From Sulfomarinibacter sp963741385 (GTDB lineage Bacteria; Acidobacteriota; Thermoanaerobaculia; Thermoanaerobaculales; Sulfomarinibacteraceae): a stretch of DNA of 64,000 nucleotides. A model generated the notes under the pieces. It was not told where the DNA came from. It was given only the letters and a program-made list of their open reading frames with translations, and ran no database searches. Shown here piece after piece: positions 51,384 through 61,120 of the stretch (position 1 is its first letter; every line of letters begins with the position of its first letter). The stretch spans positions 186,001-250,000 of the forward strand of contig CAVUHO010000008.1 of NCBI GenBank assembly GCA_963741385.1, given 5' to 3'. The position numbers and the translations under genes were made by a program.

Positions 51384-52748
51384 GGCTCGTCCTCCTCGTG
51401 GTCGAGCGCGATGCCGAGTCGTTCGGCTTTGCGGTACAGCGACTTGCGTTCGATGCCGAGGATTTCGGCGGCGCGGGTGCGGTTGCCGCCGCATCGCCGG
51501 AGCACGGCCTCGATGTGGAGCCTCTCGAGCTCCTTGAGGGTGAGGTCGTCGCCGATGCCCCGGAACAGCGGCTGTCGCCGCCGGTCCATCTGAAGCGTGG
51601 ACGAGCATCTGTTGGATGCGGTGGGCGTCGGTGAGGCTGCCGCTGTCGACCAGCGCCCTCTGCACCACGTGCTCGAGCTCGCGCACGTTTCCAGGCCACG
51701 AGTGATCGTCGAAGACAGCCAGAACCTCTTTGCTGGCAGAGGTTTCCGTGTCGAGGCCGAGATTTTCGGCGTGGCGACGGCGAAAATGTTCCACCAGCGC
51801 CGGAATGTCGGAGCGGCGGTCCCTCAGCGGCGGCAGCTCGATCTCGTAGGCCGCGAGACGGAAATAGAAGTCCTCGCGGAAGGAGCCGGCTTCGACCTCG
51901 GCGCGGAGGTCACGATTGGTGGCGGCCACCACCCGCACCGGGACCTGCAGCGGGCGGTCGGAACCCACGGGTCGCACCTCGCCGGACTGCAGGAATCGCA
52001 GGAGCTTGACCTGCAGCGACGCCGGCAGCTCACCGATCTCGTCGAGAAACAGCGTCCCGTTGCGGGACGACTCGACCGCACCCGGGTGGTCGCGGTCGGC
52101 GCCGGTGAACGAGCCCTTGCGGTGGCCGAAGAGCTCGCTCTCGAGGAGATTTTCGGGGATCGCCCCGCAGTTGATGGGCACGAACGGTCCGTCGGGTTTG
52201 GCACCGAAAAGGTGAAGTGCGCGGGCGATCAGCTCCTTGCCTGTGCCGGTCTCGCCGCGAATCAAAACCGGGATGGGCAGCGGCGCCACTCGCGCCACTG
52301 TGTTGTAGACCTCGACGATGGCCGGGTCGTTGCCGATGATCATGGAATCCGGACCGAGCTCGACACGGTTCTGAGTCGAACCTGCCGACTGGAGGGCCGC
52401 CCGCACCCGCGCCACCAGAGCGTCCACGGCAAATGGTTTGGCGAGGTAGTCGAAGACGCCCAGGCGCCGAGCCGAGGCGGCCGTCTCGATCGTCCCGTGC
52501 GCGGTCACCAGGATGACGTTGGCTTCGGGCAGGTGTGTCCGGCAGTGCTCCAGCAGGTCCAGGCCGGTACCGTCGCCGAGGTAGATGTCGGTGACGACGA
52601 CGTCAAAGGTTTCCTCCGAAACGGCGTTCAGTGCGTCGGTTGAGGAAGCCGCGGCGCGAACCTCGAAGCCCTCCTTGGAAAGGGACAGCCTCATCAACTC
52701 GCGCATGGCGGTGTCGTCGTCGACCACCAGGATCTTCGCCTTCGCCAC
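51380..52748 (-). CDS. Sigma-54-dependent response regulator, NtrC type (frameshifted)
   Basis: GTG at 52748. Receiver domain with phosphoacceptor D54 in VVVTDIYLGDGTG; AAA+ domain with RGETGTGKELIARAL (Walker A), ELFGHRKGSFTGADRDHPG (GAFTGA loop, here GSFTGA), NGTLFLDEIGELP (Walker B) and NDRDLRAEV-type sensor. At ~51590 the frame changes and the Fis-type DNA-binding end continues (GIGDDLTLKELERLHIEAVLRRCGGNRTRAAEILGIERKSLYRK) to the stop at 51380. One-base indel. Activates sigma-54 promoters. Confidence 0.91.
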
Positions 52749-52751
52749 TCG

Positions 52752-54923
52752 TCAATCCTCCTGGGCGACCGGCAGGCTGACCGAAAATGTGCTGCCGACG
52801 CCCGGTTCACTCTCAATTGTCATGCATCCTCCGTGCCAATCCACCACCTCCTTGACGAGTGCGAGCCCGAGACCGGCGCCGGTCCCTCCGCTACCGGGCA
52901 CGCGGTAGAAGCGGTCGAAGATCCGTCCGAGTGCTTCCTTTGGAATGCCGGGGCCGTGGTCGCGAACCGTCAGGATGGCGCGGTCCTCATCGCGCCGCAC
53001 CTCGACCTCGATTTGATCTCCCTGTCGCGAGTACTTGATGGCGTTGCCGACCAGGTTGTCCACCACCCGGTCGATCAGCGCGGGGACGCCGGTGATCCGG
53101 CCACCGTCCGCCAGTTCAGAAACGACGGACAGGCCGCGGGCTCCGGCGGCGGCCTCGAGGACCTCGAGGCGCGCCTTGACGAGGGCGCCGATGTCGATGG
53201 GGCCGGCTTCGCCGTCCCAGTGTCCGGCGCCGAGCCGTTCGAGGTCCAGGAAAACGGTCACCATGTCCTGAAGCCGCAGGGCCTCGCCGCGGATCATCGA
53301 TGCGACTCTGGAGAGCTCGTCGCCCGAAAGCTGATAGCGTTCGAGGGTTTCGCCGAAACCGGCGATGGAGGCGAGAGGGGTCTTGAGCTCGTGCGAAACC
53401 AGCCGCTGCATATCGCGGCGCCGCCTCTCGAGGGTGCGTTCGGCGGTGACATCCCGGGTGATTGCGAGCCGGTTGGCACCGAGTTCGGTGACGACGACGG
53501 AGAGTTCGTACGGGCCGCGGCGGTGCTGGTCTGCGTCGCCATCCGTTCGCCCCTTGCCGCCGGTCACTTCCTCCACCGCCGGGACGTGGCCCCACAAACG
53601 CTCCGCGGCCGGGTTGGATTCAAGAACATTGCCCTCGGGGCCCCACAACACCACGCCCTCGGTCATGCCTGCGAGGAGGGCCTGGCGCGTGGCATCTTCG
53701 GCGAGGACTTTTCGTTGGACCATCCTGATCAGGTCGAGGCGGGCGCGGGCCGTCCGCGGGACCGGCCCGGCCGGCGAGGCGTCGGAGTGGGCGAGGATGG
53801 CCTGCAGAAGGCGACCGGTCTCGCGGTGGGCGAGACGGGACTCCACCGCCTCACGGAGCAGGGCCGAGATCACCATGGCCGTGAGCAGGGCGGCGACCGG
53901 GACCAGCACCAGGCCACTCCAGAGAGAGAGGATCGCGACCACGCAGACGCCTGCGATGAGCAGCGAAAACCTCGAGAGATCGAACGCGCCGCGGCGGTCG
54001 CGCAGCAGTTGCACGCCGAAGGCGAGGACAAACGCCGTCGCCAGCGACCAGACCGGTGCGAGACGATGGAGCAGCCTGCCCTCGAGAATCGAGGCGGCGG
54101 CTGAGGCGTGAGCCAAAACGCCGGCGACCGGGGCGTGGCGCGGCCCGGTGGGCACCACGAACTGATCACCGGCGCCGGTCGCGGAGATTCCGATGAATAC
54201 CAGGCGGCCGGAGATCTCATCAGACGGGAGTTCTCCCGCCAACGCGGTCGCCGCGCCGAACACCGTCAAGTCCTGAGGCGCGGGGCGAAATTCGGGCCGG
54301 ATCTCGGCTCCGGGTGCGATGGGGAGGTCCGGGCGGAGGAGACGGGCGGCGGCCAGAGACAGCGCCGGCAGGGACAGGTCGCCGGCCTGTTTGGTGGCGG
54401 CGATGGAGCGCACCACTCCGTCGGGCCCGACCTCGCCGAAGGCGTGAGCCGCTGCCTCGAGACCGCCAAAATCGTCGAGCGGCAGCAGCCAGTTTCCGTC
54501 GTTGGCGATGGCGGCGGCGAGGACCACCGGCGACGCTCTCAGGGCGCGAGCGAGCGCCGCGTCGCCGTCGGGCGTACCGGGCTCAGCCAAGATGAGGTCG
54601 ACGGCCGTGGCCCGCGCCCGGGCAGAGTCAACGGCCGCGACCACGCGGGCGAGCCGATCGCGAGGCCACGGCAGCGGCCCGAATCGAGCGATCGCCGTGT
54701 CGTCGATGAGGATGACGGCGACCGGGGCGGCGGGAGCGGTTCTCCGTGAAGACGTCCGCAGCAACAGATCACCGCTCACGCGGTCCACCGCAGGCAGCCA
54801 CCCCACCACCCACAACACACCCGTCAGCGCGGTCGCAGTGACTGCGAGGGTCGTTGAGGTCCACCCTCGATCGTGGTGCGTGGTCGAATCTGTGGGAGAG
54901 TGGCCGGTACGCATATGATGCAT
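52752..54923 (-). CDS. CHASE2 domain sensor histidine kinase, 723 aa
   Basis: ATG at 54923. One helix (about 25-45), a periplasmic CHASE2 domain (about 50-285: VAVILIDDTAIARFGPLPWPRDRLA, VDLILAEPG, GRLVFIGISATG), three helices (about 290-355), a PAS-like region (about 405-490), HisKA with H511 in VSHELKTPL, and HATPase_c with NAIKYS, DHGPGIP, GTGAGLGLALVKEV. Phosphorylates the following response regulator, whose gene starts three bases after its stop. Start choice: the frame is open further upstream but shows no homologous sequence. Confidence 0.93.
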   Translation of the reverse strand: MHHMRTGHSPTDSTTHHDRGWTSTTLAVTATALTGVLWVVGWLPAVDRVSGDLLLRTSSRRTAPAAPVAVILIDDTAIARFGPLPWPRDRLARVVAAVDSARARATAVDLILAEPGTPDGDAALARALRASPVVLAAAIANDGNWLLPLDDFGGLEAAAHAFGEVGPDGVVRSIAATKQAGDLSLPALSLAAARLLRPDLPIAPGAEIRPEFRPAPQDLTVFGAATALAGELPSDEISGRLVFIGISATGAGDQFVVPTGPRHAPVAGVLAHASAAASILEGRLLHRLAPVWSLATAFVLAFGVQLLRDRRGAFDLSRFSLLIAGVCVVAILSLWSGLVLVPVAALLTAMVISALLREAVESRLAHRETGRLLQAILAHSDASPAGPVPRTARARLDLIRMVQRKVLAEDATRQALLAGMTEGVVLWGPEGNVLESNPAAERLWGHVPAVEEVTGGKGRTDGDADQHRRGPYELSVVVTELGANRLAITRDVTAERTLERRRRDMQRLVSHELKTPLASIAGFGETLERYQLSGDELSRVASMIRGEALRLQDMVTVFLDLERLGAGHWDGEAGPIDIGALVKARLEVLEAAAGARGLSVVSELADGGRITGVPALIDRVVDNLVGNAIKYSRQGDQIEVEVRRDEDRAILTVRDHGPGIPKEALGRIFDRFYRVPGSGGTGAGLGLALVKEVVDWHGGCMTIESEPGVGSTFSVSLPVAQED

Positions 54924-55082
54924 GCTACCGGGGTTTTGACGAAACCGCGTGCCATCGAAAGGCTCAGTCAAGTGGGTGTATGAAGCAATATCAGCCAGCG
55001 CGGGTCTGTTGCACTCGGCAATGTATGAGTTCCGAGTGATCGAACAACCCGGGCGTGCCCGGCCGGATGGCTCCGGCCATCC

Positions 55083-56156
55083 TTGGGGGTGGGTTTGAGA
55101 ATCGCGTCGGTGGGATCGGCCCTTCCGAAGAATTATTACGACCAGGAGACCCTGCTCGCGGCCTTCAGAGAGCAGTGGGCGGAGCGCTACTTCAACCTCC
55201 GCCGGCTCGAGGACCTGCACCGCAACGTCCTCGTCGGTGGGCGGCACCTGGCGCTGCCGATCGAGGACTACCCGTTGATCGAGAATTGGGGTCAGGCCAA
55301 CGACCACTGGATCCGGGTGGCAACGGAGCTCGGGGCCGAGGCGGTCCTCGAGGCTCTGGACAGGGCCGGTCTGGCGCCGTCCGATGTCAACGCGTTCTAT
55401 TTCGTCACGGTGACCGGCGTGGCCACACCCTCGATCGATGCCCGGTTGGTGAACCGTCTCGGTCTGCCGCCGACGGTGAAGAGGGTGCCCATCTTCGGTC
55501 TCGGCTGTCTCGCTGGCGCGGCCGGCGTGGCGCGGGCGGCGGACTACCTCGTGGGCCACCCCGGGGAGGTGGCAGTCCTGCTGTCGGTCGAGCTGTGTTC
55601 GTTGACTCTGCAGCGCGAGGACCTCTCGGTTGAGAACCTGATCGCATCGGGCCTGTTCGGCGACGGCGCGGCGGCGGCGGTTCTGGTGGGATCGGATCGG
55701 GAGGGGAACGGCCCGCGGGTGGTGGACAGCAGGTCGTCGTTCTATGCCGACACCGAACGCGTGATGGGGTGGGACGTGTCCGAACGCGGTTTCAAGGTGG
55801 TGTTGTCGGCGGAGGTCCCGGAGATGGTCCGGAAACACCTGCGACGCGACGTCGACGCCTTTCTCGCCGATCACAGCCTCGAACGGAGCGACATCGCGGT
55901 CTGGGTCTCCCACCCGGGCGGACCGCGGGTGCTCGAGGCCATGCAGGAAGCGCTCGAGCTGCCGGACGGTGCGCTCGCCGGAGCATGGCGGACGTTGCGG
56001 GAGGTCGGGAATCTGTCCTCGACGTCGGTGTTGCTGGTGCTCGGGGAGGCCCTTGCCTCGCCGCCGCCGCCGGGCAGCTGGGGTCTGATGTCGGCGATGG
56101 GCCCGGGTTTCTGTTCCGAGCTGGTCTTGCTGCGTTGGGACGAGATGTCCGGCTGA
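55083..56156 (+). CDS. Type III polyketide synthase (alkylresorcinol/alkylpyrone-like)
   Basis: 357 residues. Catalytic triad as in chalcone/alkylresorcylic synthases: C142 (IFGLGCLAGAAG), H277 (VSHPGGP) and N310 (EVGNLSSTS). An N-terminal TTG start is uncertain (a GTG at 55089 is possible). It extends a fatty acyl starter with malonyl units and cyclises it. First gene of a tightly packed operon with methyltransferase, ACP, acyl-AMP ligase and flavoprotein. Confidence 0.93.
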   Translation: MGVGLRIASVGSALPKNYYDQETLLAAFREQWAERYFNLRRLEDLHRNVLVGGRHLALPIEDYPLIENWGQANDHWIRVATELGAEAVLEALDRAGLAPSDVNAFYFVTVTGVATPSIDARLVNRLGLPPTVKRVPIFGLGCLAGAAGVARAADYLVGHPGEVAVLLSVELCSLTLQREDLSVENLIASGLFGDGAAAAVLVGSDREGNGPRVVDSRSSFYADTERVMGWDVSERGFKVVLSAEVPEMVRKHLRRDVDAFLADHSLERSDIAVWVSHPGGPRVLEAMQEALELPDGALAGAWRTLREVGNLSSTSVLLVLGEALASPPPPGSWGLMSAMGPGFCSELVLLRWDEMSG

Positions 56157-56698
56157 TGATCCTCGGAGTCGACTCCCGTATCGCTTTCACGGTGCTGATA
56201 GCCCTGGTTGCGTTCCAGCGACTGTGGGAGCTCCAGATCTCCAAACGCAACCTGCGCTCGCTTCGTTCGCGCGGCGGCCACGAGACCGGTGCCGGCCACT
56301 ACCCGTGGATGGTTGCGCTGCACACGGCTTTTCTGGTTTCGTGTGTGGCGGAGGTCTGGCTGTTGGACCGCCCATGGCGGCCCCTCGTGGGGCTGGTCTC
56401 GATGGTGGTTCTGATCGCCGCCCTCACCCTGCGGTGGTGGGCCCTGCGGGCGCTCGGCGACCGCTGGACGACCCGCGTGGTCGTGGTGCCGGGCGAGCAG
56501 CTGGTGACGTCGGGCCCCTACCGGTGGTTCCGCCACCCCAACTACGTCGCGGTGGTGCTCGAAATCGCGGCCATTCCCATGCTCCACTGCGCCTGGATCA
56601 CCGCCGTTGGGTTCAGCGTCGCCAACCTCGTTCTCCTGAAGATCAGGGTGGGGGCCGAGGAGGGCGCCCTGGATCAGGCCGCAGGGGGTGGCCGGTGA
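56156..56698 (+). CDS. Isoprenylcysteine carboxyl methyltransferase family protein (SrsB-like)
   Basis: 180 residues, ATG overlapping the PKS stop (TGATG). About four helices, with GDRWTTRVVVVPGEQLVTSGPYRWFRHPNYVAVVLEI (the ICMT signature, including the RHPNY substrate/SAM motif). In the Streptomyces srs system such a protein O-methylates the alkylresorcinol product; by operon context the same is likely here. Confidence 0.9.
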   Translation: MILGVDSRIAFTVLIALVAFQRLWELQISKRNLRSLRSRGGHETGAGHYPWMVALHTAFLVSCVAEVWLLDRPWRPLVGLVSMVVLIAALTLRWWALRALGDRWTTRVVVVPGEQLVTSGPYRWFRHPNYVAVVLEIAAIPMLHCAWITAVGFSVANLVLLKIRVGAEEGALDQAAGGGR

Positions 56699-56937
56699 GG
56701 CCGTCCGAGGACGAAGTTCTGACCGGGATCGCCGAGGTCGCCCGGGCCCACCTCGACTGGCAGGGCGAGCTGCGACCCGAGATGAAGCTGGTCGAGGATC
56801 TCGAGCTCGATTCGCTGAAGGCCCTGACGCTCGCCCTCGAAGTGGAGAACCGGTTCAGGGTGTATCTCGACCAGGAGGGGGATCTGGTCACGGTCGGGGA
56901 CCTGGTGGATGCCATCCGGAGACAGCTCGATGGCTGA
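56695..56937 (+). CDS. Acyl carrier protein
   Basis: 80 residues, GTG overlapping the methyltransferase stop (GTGA). Phosphopantetheine Ser in LVEDLELDSLKALTLALEVENRF; four-helix ACP pattern. It is probably charged by the following acyl-AMP ligase and donates the starter to the PKS; its presence in a type III PKS operon is unusual because these enzymes normally use CoA esters. Confidence 0.9.
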   Translation: MRPSEDEVLTGIAEVARAHLDWQGELRPEMKLVEDLELDSLKALTLALEVENRFRVYLDQEGDLVTVGDLVDAIRRQLDG

Positions 56938-58686
56938 GACGGCGACCCTCAACGGGCTCCTCGCGCGGGCTGCGGCGAGACAGGATACCGGTCTCCGGCT
57001 GATTGACCGCCGCGAGCGGGTAGAGTTTCTGCCGTGGTCCGAGATCCACGGGAGAGCGCTGCGGGTGGCGGGCGGGCTGCAGAGAGATCGGGATCGGCAG
57101 GGGCAGATCGGGTGGCCCTCGTCTATCCGACCTGCGCGGAGTTCTTCGAGGCCTTCTTCGGCATCCTCGCGGCTGGCGCGGTGCCGGTGCCTCTGTATCC
57201 GCCGGTGCGCCTCGGCCGCCTCGACGAGTACACCGACCGCACGGCGGCCATGCTCCGAGCGGTCGACGCGCGGCTGGTCCTTGCCGAACGCAGGGTGAGG
57301 CGGCTGCTCGGCGAAGCGGTGGCGGCGGCCGGCCCGGTTCACGGCTGCTTGGATGTGGGCTCTCTTCCCGCTGCTGAGGCGCTGGAGGTCGAGGTCTGCG
57401 CCGCTGAACTGGCCCTGGTCCAGTTCTCCTCGGGGACCACCGTCGACCCGAAACCCGTGGCACTGAGCCACCGTGCGGTGATCGCGCAGACCGTTCGGCT
57501 CAACAGCTTCTGGCCCGACGGCAACGGCCTCGTTCACAGCGGGGCGAGCTGGCTGCCGCTCTATCACGACATGGGTCTGATCGGCTGCGTCTTTCCGGCG
57601 CTCGAACGACCGGCGGTCCTGACCCTGATCCCGCCCGAGCTGTTCGTGGCGCGGCCAGCGGAGTGGTTGCGGACGATCTCACGCTATCGCGCGACGGTTT
57701 CGCCGGCGCCGAACTTCGCCTACGGTCTGTGTGTGGAGAAGATCCGCGACGAGGAGATGGAGGGCGTCGATCTGTCGTCGTGGAGCGTGGCCCTCAACGG
57801 CGCTGAACCGGTGGCGCCCCGCGTGTTGCGGAGGTTCCAGGAGCGATTCTCCCGGTGGGGGTTCCGAGCAGAGGCCCTGACCCCGGTGTACGGTCTTTCG
57901 GAAGCGGCCCTTGCGGTGACTTTTTCCGATATCGATCGTCCGTTTTCAAGCCGGTTCTTCGATCGCGATGAACTGGCGGAAGGCCACCGGGCCGTGGAGT
58001 CGGCGGACGGGGTGGAGATGGTGTCGCTGGGCCGGCCGCTTCCCGGCTTCGAGCTGCGCATCGTCGACCGGGAACGGCGGGATCTGCTGGAAAGCCTGGT
58101 GGGGCGGGTGTTGGTGCGCGGCCCTTCACTGATGGATGGCTATCTCGGAATGGAGCCGGCGACAGCGGCGGTCCTGCGCGACGGGTGGCTCGACACCGGC
58201 GATCTCGGGTTCCTGATCGACGGCGAGCTGTTTCTCACCGGGCGTGCGAAGGACGTGCTGATCCTGCGCGGCCGCAACCACTCACCGGTGGAGGTCGAGC
58301 ACGCTCTCGACGAGGTTGAAGGGGTCCGGACCGGGTGTGCGGCGGCGGTTTCCTTCATGCCGGAGGAGGGCCGCGCGGAATCGCTGGTGGTGCTGGTTGA
58401 GGCTCGAAAAGAGGTGACTCGGCGGTTCTACCCGCGAATCGCAGCGGAAGCGGCACGCGCGGTACGGGCGGCGACGGGGCTCCAGCCGGACCACGTCGAA
58501 GTCGTGTCGCAGGGGACGCTGCCGCGTACATCATCCGGCAAGATCCGTCGCCGCGAAGCCCTTCGCCGGTGGCGGTCGAACGAGCTGCTGCCACCGGCGG
58601 CAGTCAATCCCGTGACCGTCGGTGCGGCCCTGATCCGTTCGTCGCTGGCGGCGGCGCGCTCACGGAGGCGTCGTGGGCGGACCTGA
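56930..58686 (+). CDS. Fatty acyl-AMP ligase (FAAL/ANL family), one frameshift
   Basis: ATG at 56930 overlaps the ACP stop. N-terminal ~50 residues in one frame; a shift at about 57085-57110 is followed by VALVYPTCAEFFEAFFGILAAGAVPVPLYPP. ANL motifs: LVQFSSGTTVDPKPVALSH (A3), SWLPLYHDMGLIG (A5 region, FAAL-like), PVYGLSEAALAVTF and the TGDLGFLIDGELFLTGRAKDVLILRGRNHSP (A8) block; C-terminal Lys region SSGKIRR. Activates a fatty acid as acyl-AMP and loads the ACP. Single-base indel. Confidence 0.88.
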
Positions 58687-59779
58687 TCTGGTGATTGTGG
58701 GCGGCGGCCCTGCCGGTCTTGCCACTGCGATCCGGGCGCGGCTGGCCGGGTTCGAGGTCGTGGTTCTGGAGGCAGCCGGTCCGCCGATCGACAAGGCCTG
58801 CGGCGAAGGCCTGATGCCGGACGGGGTCGAGGTTCTTGCCAGCCTCGGGGTGCGACTCGAAGCAGTCGAGACCCGGGCGTTTCACGGGATCCGCTACATC
58901 GACGGCGATCTCGTTGCCGAGGGCCGGTTTCCGGGCGCGCCGGGGCTCGGCATCCGCCGCACGGTCCTGCACGGGGCCCTCAGCCGTCGCGCCGAAGACG
59001 TCGGTGTCGATCTGCGGTGGGGAACCCGTGTGCTCGGTCTCACAGACGGCGGCTTTGCCACCGACGGCGGGAGCGTGACGGGCAGGTGGCTGGTGGGGGC
59101 CGACGGGCGCTCGTCGAGGGTCCGGAAGTGGGCGGGTCTCGACGGGCGGAAGGCGAAGCGGCGGCGGATCGGTCTGCGCCGCCACTACGCGATCGAGCCG
59201 TGGACCGATCTGGTCGAGGTCAGCTGGCACGACCGGTGCGAGGCCTACGTGACGCCGGTCGGCGATCGTCTGGTCGGCGTTGCGATGCTGTTCGAGGGCG
59301 GCCCGAACGATTTCGACGCGCTGCTGGCGGGTTTCCCGGAGCTTCGGAGGCGGCTGCTCGGGACGGCGGTCGCATCCACCGACCGGGGCGCCGGGCCGCT
59401 CGAGCAACGGTGCCGCCGCGTGGCCTCGAGCGACCTCGCCCTGGTGGGCGATGCCGCCGGATATCTGGATGCCATTACCGGTGAGGGCCTCGCCCTCGCC
59501 TTCCATCAGGCGGAAGCCGTGGTCGACGCAATGGTCGCGGGCCGCCTGGATCGCTACCAATCCGCTCACCGGCGGATCGTGCGCTATCCGACGGCCGTGA
59601 CCCGGCTGCTGTTGGAGGTCGAACGGCGGCCACGGTTGCGGCGCCGGGTCATGAACTCGCTCGCGGCCGACCCGTCCCTGATGTCCCGTTTTCTCGCCCT
59701 CAAGATGAGACGGGACGGACCGAGTTTTCTCGGTCCCGGCGGGTTGGTGCCGTTGAGCGTGGCCGTGTTGAGAGGCTGA
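58673..59779 (+). CDS. FAD-dependent oxidoreductase (monooxygenase/geranylgeranyl reductase-like)
   Basis: 368 residues, GTG overlapping the FAAL end by 14 bp. N-terminal FAD site LVIVGGGPAGLATAIRARLAGFEVVVLEAAG, then DKACGEGLMPDGVEVL, GIRRTVLHGAL, an RWLVGADGRSSRVRKWAG block and C-terminal SDLALVGDAAGYLDAITGEGLALAF (GD motif). In srs-type operons the flavoprotein hydroxylates the aromatic ring of the phenolic lipid; a similar role is inferred. Confidence 0.91.
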   Translation: MGGPDLVIVGGGPAGLATAIRARLAGFEVVVLEAAGPPIDKACGEGLMPDGVEVLASLGVRLEAVETRAFHGIRYIDGDLVAEGRFPGAPGLGIRRTVLHGALSRRAEDVGVDLRWGTRVLGLTDGGFATDGGSVTGRWLVGADGRSSRVRKWAGLDGRKAKRRRIGLRRHYAIEPWTDLVEVSWHDRCEAYVTPVGDRLVGVAMLFEGGPNDFDALLAGFPELRRRLLGTAVASTDRGAGPLEQRCRRVASSDLALVGDAAGYLDAITGEGLALAFHQAEAVVDAMVAGRLDRYQSAHRRIVRYPTAVTRLLLEVERRPRLRRRVMNSLAADPSLMSRFLALKMRRDGPSFLGPGGLVPLSVAVLRG

Positions 59780-59845
59780 GACGCCAGCTTTTCTCGACTG
59801 CGGGATCGGGCTACACTGACACCGTAGCCGATCAAGGGGGAGTGA

Positions 59846-61120
59846 ATGAGCGTTCTCGACGAGAGCAGTCACGACATGACGGTGCTGATCCTCGGCGGCG
59901 GACGCGGCAAGCGGTTGTCCCCGCTGACCATGATGCGCAGCAAACCGGCGGTGCCGGTTGCCGGCAAGTACCGCCTCATCGACATCCCGATTTCGAACGC
60001 CATCAACTCGGGCATGGAGCGCATGTACGTGCTCACCCAGTTCAACTCGGTGTCGCTGCACCGGCACATCGGCCGCACCTACCGCTTCGACGCCTTTTCC
60101 CGCGGCTACGTCCAGATCCTCGCCGCCCAGCAAACGCCCGAGGTCCAGACCTGGTTCCAGGGAACAGCCGACGCGGTGCGCCAGAACCTCCAGATCTTTT
60201 CCCAACTCCACGGCGACCACGTGCTGATCCTGTCAGGCGACCACATGTACCGCATGGACTACCGGCAGTTGCTGCACGATCACCTCGAGAACCAAGCCGA
60301 CATCACGATCGCGGTCAAGCCGTGTTCAGAAGAAGAGATCGCCGGGTTCGGTGCGGCGAGGGTGGACGATTCCGGGCGCATCATCGAGTTCCGCGAGAAA
60401 CCGGCGACACCGGAGGCACGGGCCGGGATGGAGGTCGCGCCTTCATTGCTCGCCGCCAAGGGTGTTCCGTCGGATCAACCCTACATCGCGTCGATGGGCA
60501 TCTACATCTTCCGGAAAGAGGCGCTGATCGAGGCCCTCGATAACCGCCTGGTGGATTTCGGCGGCGACATCATCCCGGCCGAGATCTCCAGACGCCGGGT
60601 GCAGGCCCACTTCTTCAAGGGCTACTGGCGGGACATCGGAACCATCCGTTCGTTCTTCGAGGCCCACATGGATCTGGTCCAGCCGGACCCGCAGTTCACC
60701 TTTCACGACCAGAGTTGGCCCATCTACACGCGCCCGCGGTATCTCCCCGGAGCCAAGCTCCACGGTTGCCGGTTCGATCACGTGCTGCTCGGCGACGGTT
60801 CGCGGGTCGAGGACACGGTCGCCGAAAACGCCGTCATCGGTCTGCGGTCCCACATCCGCGGCGCCACCATCCGCCGGAGCTTGATCATGGGTGTGGATTC
60901 TCACTTCCCCGACGCCGGGCCCGGGGAGCCGCCGGTGGGCATCGGCGAAGGCAGCGACATCTCCAACGCCATCGTCGACAAGAACGCGCGCATCGGTCGC
61001 GGCGTCCGCATCTGCAACGAGCGGGGCGTCGAGGAGGCCGATGGCGTGGGGTGGGCGATTCGGGAGGGGATCGTCGTGGTCGAAAAGAACGGCGTCATCC
61101 CCGACGGTACCGTGATTTGA
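59846..61120 (+). CDS. glgC: Glucose-1-phosphate adenylyltransferase (ADP-glucose pyrophosphorylase)
   Basis: 424 residues. LILGGGRGKRLSPLTMMRSKPAVPVAGKYRLIDIPISNAINSGM (nucleotide-binding start), LSGDHMYRMDYRQLL, then EFREKP, GIYIFRKEAL, YWRDIGTIRSFFEAHMDLV and a C-terminal left-handed beta-helix. Makes ADP-glucose for glycogen synthesis. Stands alone; preceded by AAGGGGG. Confidence 0.95.
   Translation: MSVLDESSHDMTVLILGGGRGKRLSPLTMMRSKPAVPVAGKYRLIDIPISNAINSGMERMYVLTQFNSVSLHRHIGRTYRFDAFSRGYVQILAAQQTPEVQTWFQGTADAVRQNLQIFSQLHGDHVLILSGDHMYRMDYRQLLHDHLENQADITIAVKPCSEEEIAGFGAARVDDSGRIIEFREKPATPEARAGMEVAPSLLAAKGVPSDQPYIASMGIYIFRKEALIEALDNRLVDFGGDIIPAEISRRRVQAHFFKGYWRDIGTIRSFFEAHMDLVQPDPQFTFHDQSWPIYTRPRYLPGAKLHGCRFDHVLLGDGSRVEDTVAENAVIGLRSHIRGATIRRSLIMGVDSHFPDAGPGEPPVGIGEGSDISNAIVDKNARIGRGVRICNERGVEEADGVGWAIREGIVVVEKNGVIPDGTVI

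Noticed and set aside
52749..55913. Extending the histidine kinase start upstream to 55913
   Set aside because: The extra ~330 codons overlap the divergent PKS gene and show no kinase or sensor homology; the ATG at 54923 is followed by a normal membrane start.
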